Source: CAZWZG01 sp964638245
GTDB taxonomy: Bacteria > Pseudomonadota > Alphaproteobacteria > Rhodobacterales > Rhodobacteraceae
Assembly (NCBI GenBank): GCA_964638245.1
Contig: CAZWZG010000063.1
Span: 1 to 16,036 of the forward strand
Direction: 5' to 3'
DNA length: 16,036 nt
Shown: positions 6,652-13,411 of the stretch, piece by piece
How the letters are laid out: each line of letters opens with the position of its first letter
Numbering within the stretch: the first letter of the stretch is position 1
Notes under the pieces: model-generated
What the model saw: only the letters and a program-made list of their open reading frames with translations
Told to the model about the DNA's origin: nothing
Databases searched by the model: none
Position numbers and translations under genes: made by a program

Positions 6652-6672
6652 CGAAGCCATGGGGGACGATCC

Positions 6673-7136
6673 TTGAAACCCGAGGCAAAGCGCGGGCTGA
6701 TCCTTGTCAGTCCGGTTTTGGCCTACGCGCTGGTGCTGTTGGCCGGGCCGATGGCGGCGGTCGTGCTGTTCAGCTTCTGGACGCAGGATTTCCTGACGCT
6801 CGACACGACGTTCCGGCTGGATAACTACCGCGAAATCCTGACGGATCCGATCTACGGCGTTCTCTTGGGGCGTTCGATCAAGCTGGCGGGGCTTGCGACG
6901 CTAGCAACGGTGATCCTTGCCTTTCCGATTGCCTATTACGTCAGTTTCTATGTTCCACAAAAACGCAAGGCGCTTTGGATTTTCCTGATCACGATCCCTT
7001 TCTGGACCAGCTATCTGATCCGGGTGTTTCTCTGGAAGGTGATCCTTGGGTTCAACGGGGTGATAAACGCGTCGCTGACGGGCATCGGGATCATTGATGA
7101 GCCGCTGACGTTTATTTTGTACAACACCAATGCCGT
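6673..7136 (+). CDS. ABC transporter permease, PotB-like (3' part lost in gap)
   Basis: First inner-membrane permease of a polyamine-type (spermidine/putrescine family) ABC importer. The visible 154 residues begin at a TTG preceded six bases upstream by GGGGGA; no better ATG start exists in this frame. The first membrane helix is residues 8-32 (LILVSPVLAYALVLLAGPMA and on), then a periplasmic loop (WTQDFLTLDTTFRLDNYREI), then membrane segments around LAGLATLATVILAFPIAYYV and ALWIFLITIPFWTSYLIRVF, the latter characteristic of PotB/PotH permeases. The cytoplasmic EAA loop that contacts the ATPase is not visible and must lie in the gap. Typical members have 280-300 residues, so roughly half the protein is missing. 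Its partners PotC-like and PotA-like follow on the same strand. Confidence 0.85.
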
Positions 7137-7236
7137 NNNNNNNNNNNNNNNNNNNNNNNNNNNNNNNNNNNNNNNNNNNNNNNNNNNNNNNNNNNNNNNN
7201 NNNNNNNNNNNNNNNNNNNNNNNNNNNNNNNNNNNN
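7137..7236. other. Assembly gap (100 N) inside the transporter operon
   Basis: Exactly 100 N. The left flank stops halfway through a PotB-like permease and the right flank starts near the N-terminus of a PotC-like permease in another frame. About 130-150 residues of the first and about 15-25 of the second are missing, so the true gap should be near 450-550 bases, not 100. Confidence 0.95.
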
Positions 7237-7237
7237 G

Positions 7238-8014
7238 CTGGCCTATCTGGTCTTCTTGTACCTGCCGATCCTGTTGCTGCCGCTGTTTGCTTTTAACGAC
7301 TCGACCATCATCGCCTTTCCGCTGCAGGGGTTCACGCTTGGTTGGTTCCGTGAACTGGGTCAGGTCGAGGCGCTGCACGCGGCCTTGCGAAATTCGCTTT
7401 TCATCGCAGTGATCACGGCGGCGCTTTCGACGCTCTTTGGACTTATAGCGGCTCGGGCAGGGCAGGTGGCCTTTCCGGGACGTGGGCCGATTTTCGGGCT
7501 TTTATTGCTGCCGCTGGTGTTACCCGAGATCATCGTGGCGGTCTCGCTTCTGGTCGTCGCGGTGCAACTTCTTGGTCTGCCTACATCCAGTTTCACTGTG
7601 ATCGCCGCGCACACGCTGATCTGCACGCCGTTTTCCATTGCGATCCTGAACGGCGCCTTCTCGGGGCTTGATCCCAGCCTTGAAGAGGCCGCGCGGGACC
7701 TTGGGGAAAACCGCCTGAGCGCGTTCTTCAAAGTGACGTTCCCGCTTGTTGCGCCCGGTCTGATCGCGTCCTTCCTGATAGCGTTCACCATCTCGCTGGA
7801 CGAGTTCATCATCGCGTTTTTCCTGACTGGGAATGATCCTACACTGCCGGTCTATATTTGGAGCCTTTTGCGGTTCCCGGCGCGCCTTCCGGTCGTCATG
7901 GCACTGGGAACCCTGCTGGTGGTGGCTTCGATCATTCTTTTGACGCTGGCAGAAATCGCGCGGCGACGCAGCGCGCGACGGTTGGGTCAGACGGATAGCG
8001 GAGGGTTCCTATGA
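7238..8014 (+). CDS. ABC transporter permease, PotC-like (5' end lost in gap)
   Basis: Second inner-membrane permease of the polyamine-type importer. The visible 258 residues start within the first membrane helix (LAYLVFLYLPILLLPLFAFN), then FPLQGFTLGWFRELG, matching the N-terminal quarter of PotC/PotI permeases; only the first 15-25 residues should be missing. The conserved EAA loop is clear: SLEEAARDLGENRLSAFFKV, followed by a Pro and a further helix, which is where the ATPase docks. Further helices include LLLPLVLPEIIVAVSLLVVA and the DEFIIAFFLTG motif typical of PotC. The C-terminus is basic. Its TGA overlaps the ATG of the ATPase gene by four bases (ATGA), so the two are translationally coupled. 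Confidence 0.9.
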   Translation: MAYLVFLYLPILLLPLFAFNDSTIIAFPLQGFTLGWFRELGQVEALHAALRNSLFIAVITAALSTLFGLIAARAGQVAFPGRGPIFGLLLLPLVLPEIIVAVSLLVVAVQLLGLPTSSFTVIAAHTLICTPFSIAILNGAFSGLDPSLEEAARDLGENRLSAFFKVTFPLVAPGLIASFLIAFTISLDEFIIAFFLTGNDPTLPVYIWSLLRFPARLPVVMALGTLLVVASIILLTLAEIARRRSARRLGQTDSGGFL

Positions 8015-9051
8015 GCGGGCATGTCTCGATCCGAGGGCTGACAAAGCGCTATGATGCCGTCGATGTGTTGAAGGGCATCGATCTGGACATCGAAGCCGGT
8101 GAGTTCTTTTCGCTCCTTGGTCCTTCGGGATGTGGCAAGACGACGCTTTTGCGCACGATTGCGGGCTTTGAGACGCCGGATGCCGGGACGCTGACGATTT
8201 CGGGAAGCGATATGGCGGGTGTCCCGCCCAACCAGCGCCCGACCAACATGGTGTTCCAGTCCTATGCCATCTTTCCCCATCTGAGCGTGGCCGATAACGT
8301 CGGCTTCGGTCTGAAACGGGCGGGCATTGAGCGCACGCCTGCCCTTATCGACGAGATGCTGGAACTGGTCGGGTTGGCCGGGCTTGGCGGGCGCGCCGCC
8401 CATGCGTTGTCCGGGGGCCAGCGCCAGCGCGTCGCGCTTGCCCGCACGTTGATCCTGAAGCCCAAAGTCCTGCTACTGGACGAGCCATTGTCGGCCCTGG
8501 ACAAGAAGCTGCGCGAACAGATGCAGTCGGAACTGCGACGGCTGCAGCGGCAGGTTGGGATTACCTTTGTGCTTGTCACACACGATCAGGAAGAAGCGCT
8601 GATCCTGTCGGATCGGGTCGCTGTGATGTTTGACGGACGCATTGCGCAACTGGCCGCACCCGAACAGCTCTATCGTGCTCCGGCTAGTCGCGCGGTGGCC
8701 GAATTCATCGGGCTGATGAATTTCGTGCCTGCCGAAATCAAGGGCGACCAGCTTGTGATCCCGGGACTTGGGCACATGACGCGTCCCGACGGGACGACAT
8801 CTGGTGCGATCGATGTGGGGCTTCGTCCCGAGACGCTATCGATCCTCGGCGACGATGAGCGCGCCACTCATGAAGCCCGCGGCACAGTTGGCGATCGCAC
8901 GTACTATGGCGACATGACGACCTACGCTGTGACCCTTGAGAGCGGTTCGACTGTGAACATCGCCATGAAGAATACGGCCAGCCAACGTATCTATGACGTC
9001 GGCGATACGGTCAGGATTTCATGGGAGCCGGAGTCGCTTGTGATCTTCTGA
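8011..9051 (+). CDS. ABC transporter ATP-binding protein, PotA-like
   Basis: Cytoplasmic ATPase that powers the preceding permeases. In 346 residues it shows all nucleotide-binding motifs: Walker A GPSGCGKTT (37-45), Q-loop at Gln83, signature LSGGQRQR (from 133), Walker B VLLLDEPLSALD (from about 153) and the switch His in VTHDQEEA (191). The C-terminal third, after about residue 240, is the TOBE-type regulatory domain of the CUT1/PotA group (VGLRPETLSI and following). The GGAGGG ribosome site lies inside the end of the potC-like gene. Substrate is probably a polyamine or similar small cation by family, but PotA-like ATPases also serve related importers (for example for iron or phosphonates), and without the binding protein the substrate is not settled. 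Confidence 0.92.
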   Translation: MSGHVSIRGLTKRYDAVDVLKGIDLDIEAGEFFSLLGPSGCGKTTLLRTIAGFETPDAGTLTISGSDMAGVPPNQRPTNMVFQSYAIFPHLSVADNVGFGLKRAGIERTPALIDEMLELVGLAGLGGRAAHALSGGQRQRVALARTLILKPKVLLLDEPLSALDKKLREQMQSELRRLQRQVGITFVLVTHDQEEALILSDRVAVMFDGRIAQLAAPEQLYRAPASRAVAEFIGLMNFVPAEIKGDQLVIPGLGHMTRPDGTTSGAIDVGLRPETLSILGDDERATHEARGTVGDRTYYGDMTTYAVTLESGSTVNIAMKNTASQRIYDVGDTVRISWEPESLVIF

Positions 9052-9052
9052 C

Positions 9053-9088
9053 GGGCTCTGCCCCCGCGAGTATTTGGGACAAGAAGAG
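9053..9088. other. Intergenic motif between convergent genes, possibly a family-wide repeat
   Basis: The 38-base spacer between the potA-like gene and tetR starts with a small GGGC-TCT-GCCC hairpin and continues CCGCGAGTATTTGGGACAAG. From memory, very similar strings (GC hairpin, then GAGTATTT, then an AAGAAGA or AAGATGA tail) recur at 3' ends of genes in Rhodobacteraceae. There is no T run, so it is not a classical terminator, although the position between two stop codons fits a 3'-end function. Confidence 0.35.
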
Positions 9089-9089
9089 G

Positions 9090-9707
9090 TTAGGTATCAG
9101 GGTCGACAAGACCGAGGCCGCGCAAGTAGACGCCGATGCCGGACTCCAGCAGATCCTCGGGCGAAAACGGGCTTTGGCGGCCCGGATTGCCGCGGGCGAA
9201 AAGCTCGACCACGCCGTGACTCATCGCCCAGATATGGGCCGAGAACATTTGCGGCGGCGGGCGCTTTTCGGGCGGGATGTGTTTGCTGAGTTCGGCGGCG
9301 GATTTTTCGAGCACGCCCGAGGCTCGGGCGGCCACGGCGGCCAGTTCGGGCGTTCGGTTGACCGAAATCCCGGATTCGAACATTGCCACGTAGTGCCCGG
9401 GATGGCGTCGCGCGAACGCCAGATAGGCGCGCCCCGTGGCCTCGAACGAGGCAAGGGCCGAGGGCTGTCCAGTTTCGTAGGCGTATTCCATCAGATCGGC
9501 GAAGATTTCATAACCCTGGCGGGCGGCTTCGGCGATCAAATCATCGCGGCCTTCAAAATGGCGATAGACGGCTGCCGGGGTCACGCCCGCTTGCTTGGCG
9601 GCCTCCGACAGGGTGAAACCTGTCGGACCCTTCTTCTCGATAAGTTCGAGGGCGGCATCGACAAGAGCCTGGCGCAGGTTGCCATGATGATAGCCGCGTT
9701 TAGGCAT
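9090..9707 (-). CDS. TetR-family regulator with a WHG-type C-terminal domain
   Basis: A dimeric DNA-binding repressor of 205 residues. The N-terminal helix-turn-helix is typical: ALVDAALELIEKKGPTGFTL, then AAKQAGVTPAAVYRHF (about residues 15-51), followed by the LI acidic helix. The C-terminal ligand-binding half carries W-x3-HG (WAMSHGVVEL, Trp160, His164, Gly165), the mark of the TetR WHG subgroup (PF13305), for which ligands are mostly unknown. The start ATG lies within the last codons of ppk2 and overlaps it by eight bases, so translation is coupled to ppk2. Sitting last in the metA-hydrolase-ppk2 run, it may control that set or only ppk2. No clear operator was identified, though two short palindromes lie before ppk2. 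Confidence 0.92.
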   Translation of the reverse strand: MPKRGYHHGNLRQALVDAALELIEKKGPTGFTLSEAAKQAGVTPAAVYRHFEGRDDLIAEAARQGYEIFADLMEYAYETGQPSALASFEATGRAYLAFARRHPGHYVAMFESGISVNRTPELAAVAARASGVLEKSAAELSKHIPPEKRPPPQMFSAHIWAMSHGVVELFARGNPGRQSPFSPEDLLESGIGVYLRGLGLVDPDT

Positions 9708-10569
9708 CCCAGATGTCGGGGCCTCCGCAAATCTCGGCGTCGGGCGCTATTGCAGCGTCCTTGTCCTTGCCCGCGTAGTCGATGGCGTGCAGTACCGAGC
9801 GGATGGCGGCGATCCGGGCGCGTTTTTTGTCGTCCGAGCGCACAACCGTCCAAGGTGCGACATCGCGGTGCGATTTCTCGAAGGTTTCGAGAATGGCTTC
9901 GGAGTACGCGTCCCAGCGTTTGAGCCCCTCGACATCGATCCAGCTCAATTTCCACTGCTTCAGCGGGTCTTTTTCGCGCTTCAGGAACCGGCGGAGTTGT
10001 TCGGCACGGCCCACGTTCAGCCAGATTTTGTGAAAAAGGATCCCTTCGTCGACGATCATGTCTTCGAATTCGGGAAGCTGGGTGAAGAAATGCTTGCGCT
10101 GCTCGGGCGTGCAGAAGTCGAAGACATGCTCGACCACCCCGCGATTGTACCACGAGCGGTCAAAAAAGACGATTTCGCCCTCTGTCGGGAAGTGCTGAAT
10201 GTAGCGCTGGAAATACCATTCTCCGGCTTCGCGATCCGTGGGTTTGGATAGCGCGACGGTGCGTGCGCTGCGAGGATTAAGGTTTTCTCGGAAGCGCTTG
10301 ATTGTGCCGCCTTTTCCGGCGGCGTCGCGGCCTTCAAAAACGATGACAACGCGCTTGCCGGTGGCTTTTACATCGGCTTGGAGCTTGACCAGTTCGCATT
10401 GCAGCGCACCGATCGTGTCCTCGTAGTCGTCGTTGTCCATCTCTTTGTCGTAGGGGTACGTCTCGCTCAGCACGTCGCGCTTGCCGGCATCATCAATGAC
10501 GAGGCGAACCTCCTTGGGCGCGTCGTCGCTGTAAAATGCGCTGATGGCGCCGTCGAAAGGCAAGGCCAT
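9700..10569 (-). CDS. ppk2: Polyphosphate kinase 2 family protein
   Basis: PPK2 enzymes move phosphate between polyphosphate and nucleotides, in most cases making ATP or GTP from the diphosphate. The 289-residue protein has the one-domain PPK2 core: Walker A in FEGRDAAGKGGTI (Gly80-Thr89), the basic KRFRENLNPR stretch, the Arg/Glu region SKPTDREAGEWYFQRY, Walker B FFDRSWYNRGVVE (135-147), and a lid with RRFLKREKDPLKQWKLSW (about 193-210). One P-loop domain fits class I or III rather than the two-domain class II; nucleoside diphosphate kinase activity is the likely role but the class cannot be fixed by eye. The ATG follows AAGGAGGA by eight bases. It begins 41 bases after the alpha/beta hydrolase and its stop lies inside tetR. 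Confidence 0.95.
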   Translation of the reverse strand: MALPFDGAISAFYSDDAPKEVRLVIDDAGKRDVLSETYPYDKEMDNDDYEDTIGALQCELVKLQADVKATGKRVVIVFEGRDAAGKGGTIKRFRENLNPRSARTVALSKPTDREAGEWYFQRYIQHFPTEGEIVFFDRSWYNRGVVEHVFDFCTPEQRKHFFTQLPEFEDMIVDEGILFHKIWLNVGRAEQLRRFLKREKDPLKQWKLSWIDVEGLKRWDAYSEAILETFEKSHRDVAPWTVVRSDDKKRARIAAIRSVLHAIDYAGKDKDAAIAPDAEICGGPDIWDA

Positions 10570-10577
10570 GGAACGTC

Positions 10578-10599
10578 TCCTCCTTAAGGAAACCTAGGT
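10578..10599 (-). promoter_or_regulatory. ppk2 ribosome site embedded in two adjoining palindromes
   Basis: The strong AAGGAGGA site of ppk2 (10578-10585) overlaps the 10-base palindrome TCCTTAAGGA (10581-10590), and one base further is the 8-base palindrome ACCTAGGT (10592-10599). Both fall within the 41-base spacer. Pairing within the first could hide part of the ribosome site, or the pair could be a protein site. No experimental or comparative support is available. Confidence 0.35.
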
Positions 10600-10610
10600 G
10601 CGACGGGGGC

Positions 10611-11567
10611 TTAGCGCAATCCGGCGCGGCTTGCAGCGCGATCAATTGCGTCGATGACCGGCTTCTGGGCCACATGCTGGGGCATGTGCCCGATGCCCTC
10701 AAGCCGGGTCAAACGAGCGGCATCCGTGTCCTGGATCATCCTTTCGGCGTGGACTTCGATCCAGACGATGCGGTCGGCGGTGCCATGGACGATTTCCTGC
10801 GGCATGGTCAGGGTCGCGTAGTCCGGTTGCATCGCGACGATCTCGGATTTCAGACTGACGCGTTGGGCGGCCGTTGCGCGCAGCGAGTCGCGCGTGATGC
10901 TCAAAGGGGCACCGATGTGGTCGGCATACCCCTCGGGCGCGTCCTGGGGTGTAAAGACCTCCTCCGTGGCAGAGCGGATATAAGCGTCGGGCACAAAAGC
11001 GGTCAGGATCGGGACGAGGAAAGTGGATCCCGCCCAAGTGGAGGCGACCTGATAGAGCCACCAGGGCTCTCCCTCCCAGCGATGGGACGCGGCGGCCAGC
11101 GTGATCAGACCGGCAGTGTCTTCGGGGAATTGCGTGGCCCATGCCAAGGCGACGGAGCCGCCATAGCTTTGGCCCAGAACCAAGGGGTTTGTGGCGCCAA
11201 GCTGATCGGCGGCCGCCTTCAAATGGGCTGCCTGCTGCGCGATGCCTTCGGCCCCGCGCGGAAGGCGGTCCGACCAACCCAGACCGGGGCGGTCAAGGAT
11301 GAAGAGGCGGTAGTTTTCGGCAAGTTGGTTGGCCAATGAGAACGTAAAATCGCGCGTGTTCCCGCTGGATCCATGGATCAGCACCAGGTCAGGACCTTCG
11401 CCCATGACCACGGCATGCACGGTGCGCCCGTTTACCTCGATCAGTTGACCTTCTGGGGGATAGGCCGCGCGCGCGGCGGCCTCTCTTGCACCTGCGCGCC
11501 ATTGCACCACGGCAGTGGCAACGGCGAGCAGGACAAGGATGCTAAGTGCCAATTTTTTCAAGCTCAT
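10611..11567 (-). CDS. Membrane-anchored or exported alpha/beta hydrolase
   Basis: A serine hydrolase of 318 residues from the ATG at 11567. That start leads straight into an N-terminal hydrophobic signal anchor (MSLKKLALSILVLLAVATAV), so the domain probably faces the periplasm; a longer reading from 11606 adds 13 residues, and neither has a clear ribosome site. The fold's landmarks are present: oxyanion motif IHGSSGN (His65-Gly66), DRPGLGWSD, nucleophile elbow GQSYGG (Ser134), acid in HGTADRIV (Asp265), and the catalytic His in GIGHMPQH (His294). The substrate cannot be predicted; epoxide hydrolases, haloalkane dehalogenases, lactonases and esterases share this layout. The start overlaps the end of metA by 26 bases. 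MetX homoserine acetyltransferases are alpha/beta hydrolases too, but this protein is too short, lacks their motifs and has a signal anchor, so it is not MetX. Confidence 0.88.
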   Translation of the reverse strand: MSLKKLALSILVLLAVATAVVQWRAGAREAAARAAYPPEGQLIEVNGRTVHAVVMGEGPDLVLIHGSSGNTRDFTFSLANQLAENYRLFILDRPGLGWSDRLPRGAEGIAQQAAHLKAAADQLGATNPLVLGQSYGGSVALAWATQFPEDTAGLITLAAASHRWEGEPWWLYQVASTWAGSTFLVPILTAFVPDAYIRSATEEVFTPQDAPEGYADHIGAPLSITRDSLRATAAQRVSLKSEIVAMQPDYATLTMPQEIVHGTADRIVWIEVHAERMIQDTDAARLTRLEGIGHMPQHVAQKPVIDAIDRAASRAGLR

Positions 11568-12459
11568 ACGGCGTGGTCTGGTAAATCTCGTTGATCCAAT
11601 TGCCATATAGAAGATGCGCGTGGCTTCTCCAGCGATTCATTGGATCGACCGTTGGATCATCGTCCGGATAGTAGTTGATCGGCACATTGATCGGCTGGCC
11701 CGCAGCGACGTCGCGGTCGTATTCTTCCTTCAACGTATCGCTGTCGTACTCGAAATGGTTGAAGATATAGAGAGCGCGATGGCCGGGATCTTCGACAAGG
11801 CAAGGGCCGACATCGGGTGAGCCCAAAAGCGTGCGCAGGCCGTCTGCAGCAGCGATTTCCGCCTGCCGCATCTCGGTCCAACGACTGACGGGAATGACGC
11901 AATCGTCCGAGAAACCACGCAAATACGGGCTGTCTTCGGCCAAGTTCATGTGCCGGAAACAGCCGAATGCCTTGGCGTCGAGCATGTGTTTTTCGACACC
12001 ATGGAAATGATTGATCATCGCCATGCCACCCCAGCAGACGCCGAACGTCGAATGGACGTTTGTCTGGGTCCAGTTCATGACCTCGGTCAGTTCATCCCAA
12101 TAAGTCACTTCCTCGAACGGTAGGTGCTCGATCGGGGCGCCCGTGATGATCAGGCCGTCGAATTTCTCATCCCGCACGTCCTGAAACGGGCGATAGAATT
12201 CGGCCATATGCTCAGCTGCGGTCGTCTTGGTCTGATGCTCGGACATGCGGATGAGGCTCAGCTCAATCTGCAGGGGCGTTGCGCCAAGAAGCCGGGCGAA
12301 CTGGTTCTCGGTCTGGATCTTCTTGGGCATCAGGTTCAACAGACCAATGCGCAGCGGGCGGATGTCCTGACGGCCAGCACGATCCTCGTCCATCACCATC
12401 ACACCTTCGCGCGTCAACACGTCAAAGGCGGGGAGGGTGGCAGGCAGTTTGATCGGCAT
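11542..12459 (-). CDS. metA: Homoserine O-acyltransferase, probably acetyl-CoA specific (MetAA)
   Basis: Activates homoserine for methionine synthesis in the cytoplasm. The 305-residue protein is a full-length MetA: opening MPIKLPATLPAF, the LNLMPKKIQTENQFARLLG block, catalytic Cys142 in FGVCWGGMA, and His235/Glu237 in FNHFEYD. Residue 111 is Glu (ITGAPIEHLPFEE). In this family Glu at 111 is associated with acetyl-CoA use and Gly, as in E. coli, with succinyl-CoA, so the product is probably O-acetylhomoserine. The ATG has an AGGA site about nine bases upstream. It follows the P-loop gene by 40 bases, too short for a SAM-II riboswitch directly in front; if one exists it must lie above the P-loop gene. 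Its 3' end overlaps the hydrolase start. Confidence 0.96.
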   Translation of the reverse strand: MPIKLPATLPAFDVLTREGVMVMDEDRAGRQDIRPLRIGLLNLMPKKIQTENQFARLLGATPLQIELSLIRMSEHQTKTTAAEHMAEFYRPFQDVRDEKFDGLIITGAPIEHLPFEEVTYWDELTEVMNWTQTNVHSTFGVCWGGMAMINHFHGVEKHMLDAKAFGCFRHMNLAEDSPYLRGFSDDCVIPVSRWTEMRQAEIAAADGLRTLLGSPDVGPCLVEDPGHRALYIFNHFEYDSDTLKEEYDRDVAAGQPINVPINYYPDDDPTVDPMNRWRSHAHLLYGNWINEIYQTTPYELEKIGT

Positions 12460-12499
12460 GTCATGGATTCCTGAAAACAGAAGACGTCAGATAGGCGTT

Positions 12500-13363
12500 T
12501 CAGCCGCGCGCCTCAAGGGCCGCGCCCACAAGCGCCATCATGTCGTCGGCAGTGCGCACTTGCGCGACGTCGCTGGCGTGAACGGTCACGCCCCAGTTGT
12601 CGGCCATGGCGCGATAGCGCGGCTGGCGGTGATCCAGAGCGCGTGCAAAGGTCCAGCGCACGAAATCATCGGGGTCAACCTCGTTCTCGTTGAGACCTTT
12701 TGCGACAGTGTAGGTCTGCCAGGCGTCATCGAGAAAGGCGGGCTGATAGCACATTGGCTTGGGTGCCCGATCAAAACGGCGCACCAGTTCTGCGGTATGC
12801 TCGTCGGTTCCCTCAATCCAGACGGGCAGCATATCGGCGCTGACAGCGGTCAGGATCGGGTCATCTGGATCTTTAGGGTCCACAACCTCGCAAATCGAGC
12901 CGGATGTATCGCAGACAAAATGGCTATACCCATAAAGCCGTTGGGCGCGATCGATAAAGTGGTTGGTGTCCATCATCGCGGCCGCTTCGGCAGCATGGTG
13001 CAGCGCCTGACGCCGCTTGTACTCGGCAATCGGAAGGCCGCCCTTGGCAGGATCACCGGGCTTTCCAAGGTAGTCCGAAAGCGGCGCAAGATTGTCGAAG
13101 GTGATATTGGACGCGATATAAATCGAGTCCGTTTTCAAAAGGCGTTCCAGGGCAGGGACCTGCATCGCTTCGGCCTTGAACCCATCCGCAATGTGCTCGC
13201 CCATGTAGCGCGTGCCAATGCGGTAATCGACGCTGTAGTGAAACCAGCCCCCTGTGTCGCGAAGGATGTTGGAGACATGGGTCTTGCCCAGCCCGGACAT
13301 GCCAAACAGCATGAGGCGTTTTTCGGGGGCTTGGGCCCAATCCTTGGCAGAGACATAGCGCAT
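12500..13363 (-). CDS. P-loop ATPase or kinase-like protein of unknown role
   Basis: A 287-residue soluble protein whose clear motif is a Walker A near the N-terminus, LMLFGMSGLGKTHVSNILRD (Gly21-Thr28). The sequence resembles small-molecule or nucleotide kinases more than AAA proteins: Walker A followed by HYSVDYRIGTRYM, which has an acidic residue and Arg in the place of a substrate site. A possible Walker B is SHFVCDTSGSICEV (about 152-163). Later parts are rich in acidic residues and include WTFARALDHRQPRYRAMADN. I do not recognise the family. It stands first in the run with metA, 40 bases apart, which suggests co-transcription but not necessarily a role in methionine synthesis. The ATG at 13361-13363 lacks a good ribosome site. 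A stem-loop lies between it and the upstream porin-like gene. Confidence 0.8.
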   Translation of the reverse strand: MRYVSAKDWAQAPEKRLMLFGMSGLGKTHVSNILRDTGGWFHYSVDYRIGTRYMGEHIADGFKAEAMQVPALERLLKTDSIYIASNITFDNLAPLSDYLGKPGDPAKGGLPIAEYKRRQALHHAAEAAAMMDTNHFIDRAQRLYGYSHFVCDTSGSICEVVDPKDPDDPILTAVSADMLPVWIEGTDEHTAELVRRFDRAPKPMCYQPAFLDDAWQTYTVAKGLNENEVDPDDFVRWTFARALDHRQPRYRAMADNWGVTVHASDVAQVRTADDMMALVGAALEARG

Positions 13364-13375
13364 TGGCGCTTTTTG

Positions 13376-13405
13376 CGCGGGCCTGAGAAAAATCTCAAGC
13401 CCGCG
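13376..13405 (-). terminator. Long stem-loop between the FadL-like gene and the P-loop gene
   Basis: A 13-bp stem with one G-T pair: minus strand CGCGGGCTTGAGA, loop TTTT, TCTCAGGCCCGCG. It starts six bases after the stop of the outer-membrane protein gene on the same strand. No T run follows (CAAAAAGCGCC instead), so it may protect the mRNA 3' end or stall polymerase rather than terminate fully. A second mini-hairpin GCGC-AAAAA-GCGC follows directly. Confidence 0.55.
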
Positions 13406-13411
13406 AGATGT

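Noticed and set aside
6659..6676. Five-codon mini-ORF (ATG to TGA) overlapping the TTG start of the first permease
   Set aside because: It could be a coupling leader peptide, but the permease start already has its own GGGGGA site, and such short frames are common by chance.
9021..9923. A 300-codon plus-strand open frame antisense to tetR and ppk2
   Set aside because: Both opposite genes have unmistakable family motifs; this frame has none.
10611..11567. Alpha/beta hydrolase as a MetX homoserine acetyltransferase next to metA
   Set aside because: It has an N-terminal signal anchor, about 50 residues fewer than MetX, and lacks MetX signature blocks.
12460..12499. Possible SAM-II riboswitch in front of metA
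   Set aside because: The spacer is only 40 bases, too short for the element plus leader, and I see no matching pseudoknot core.
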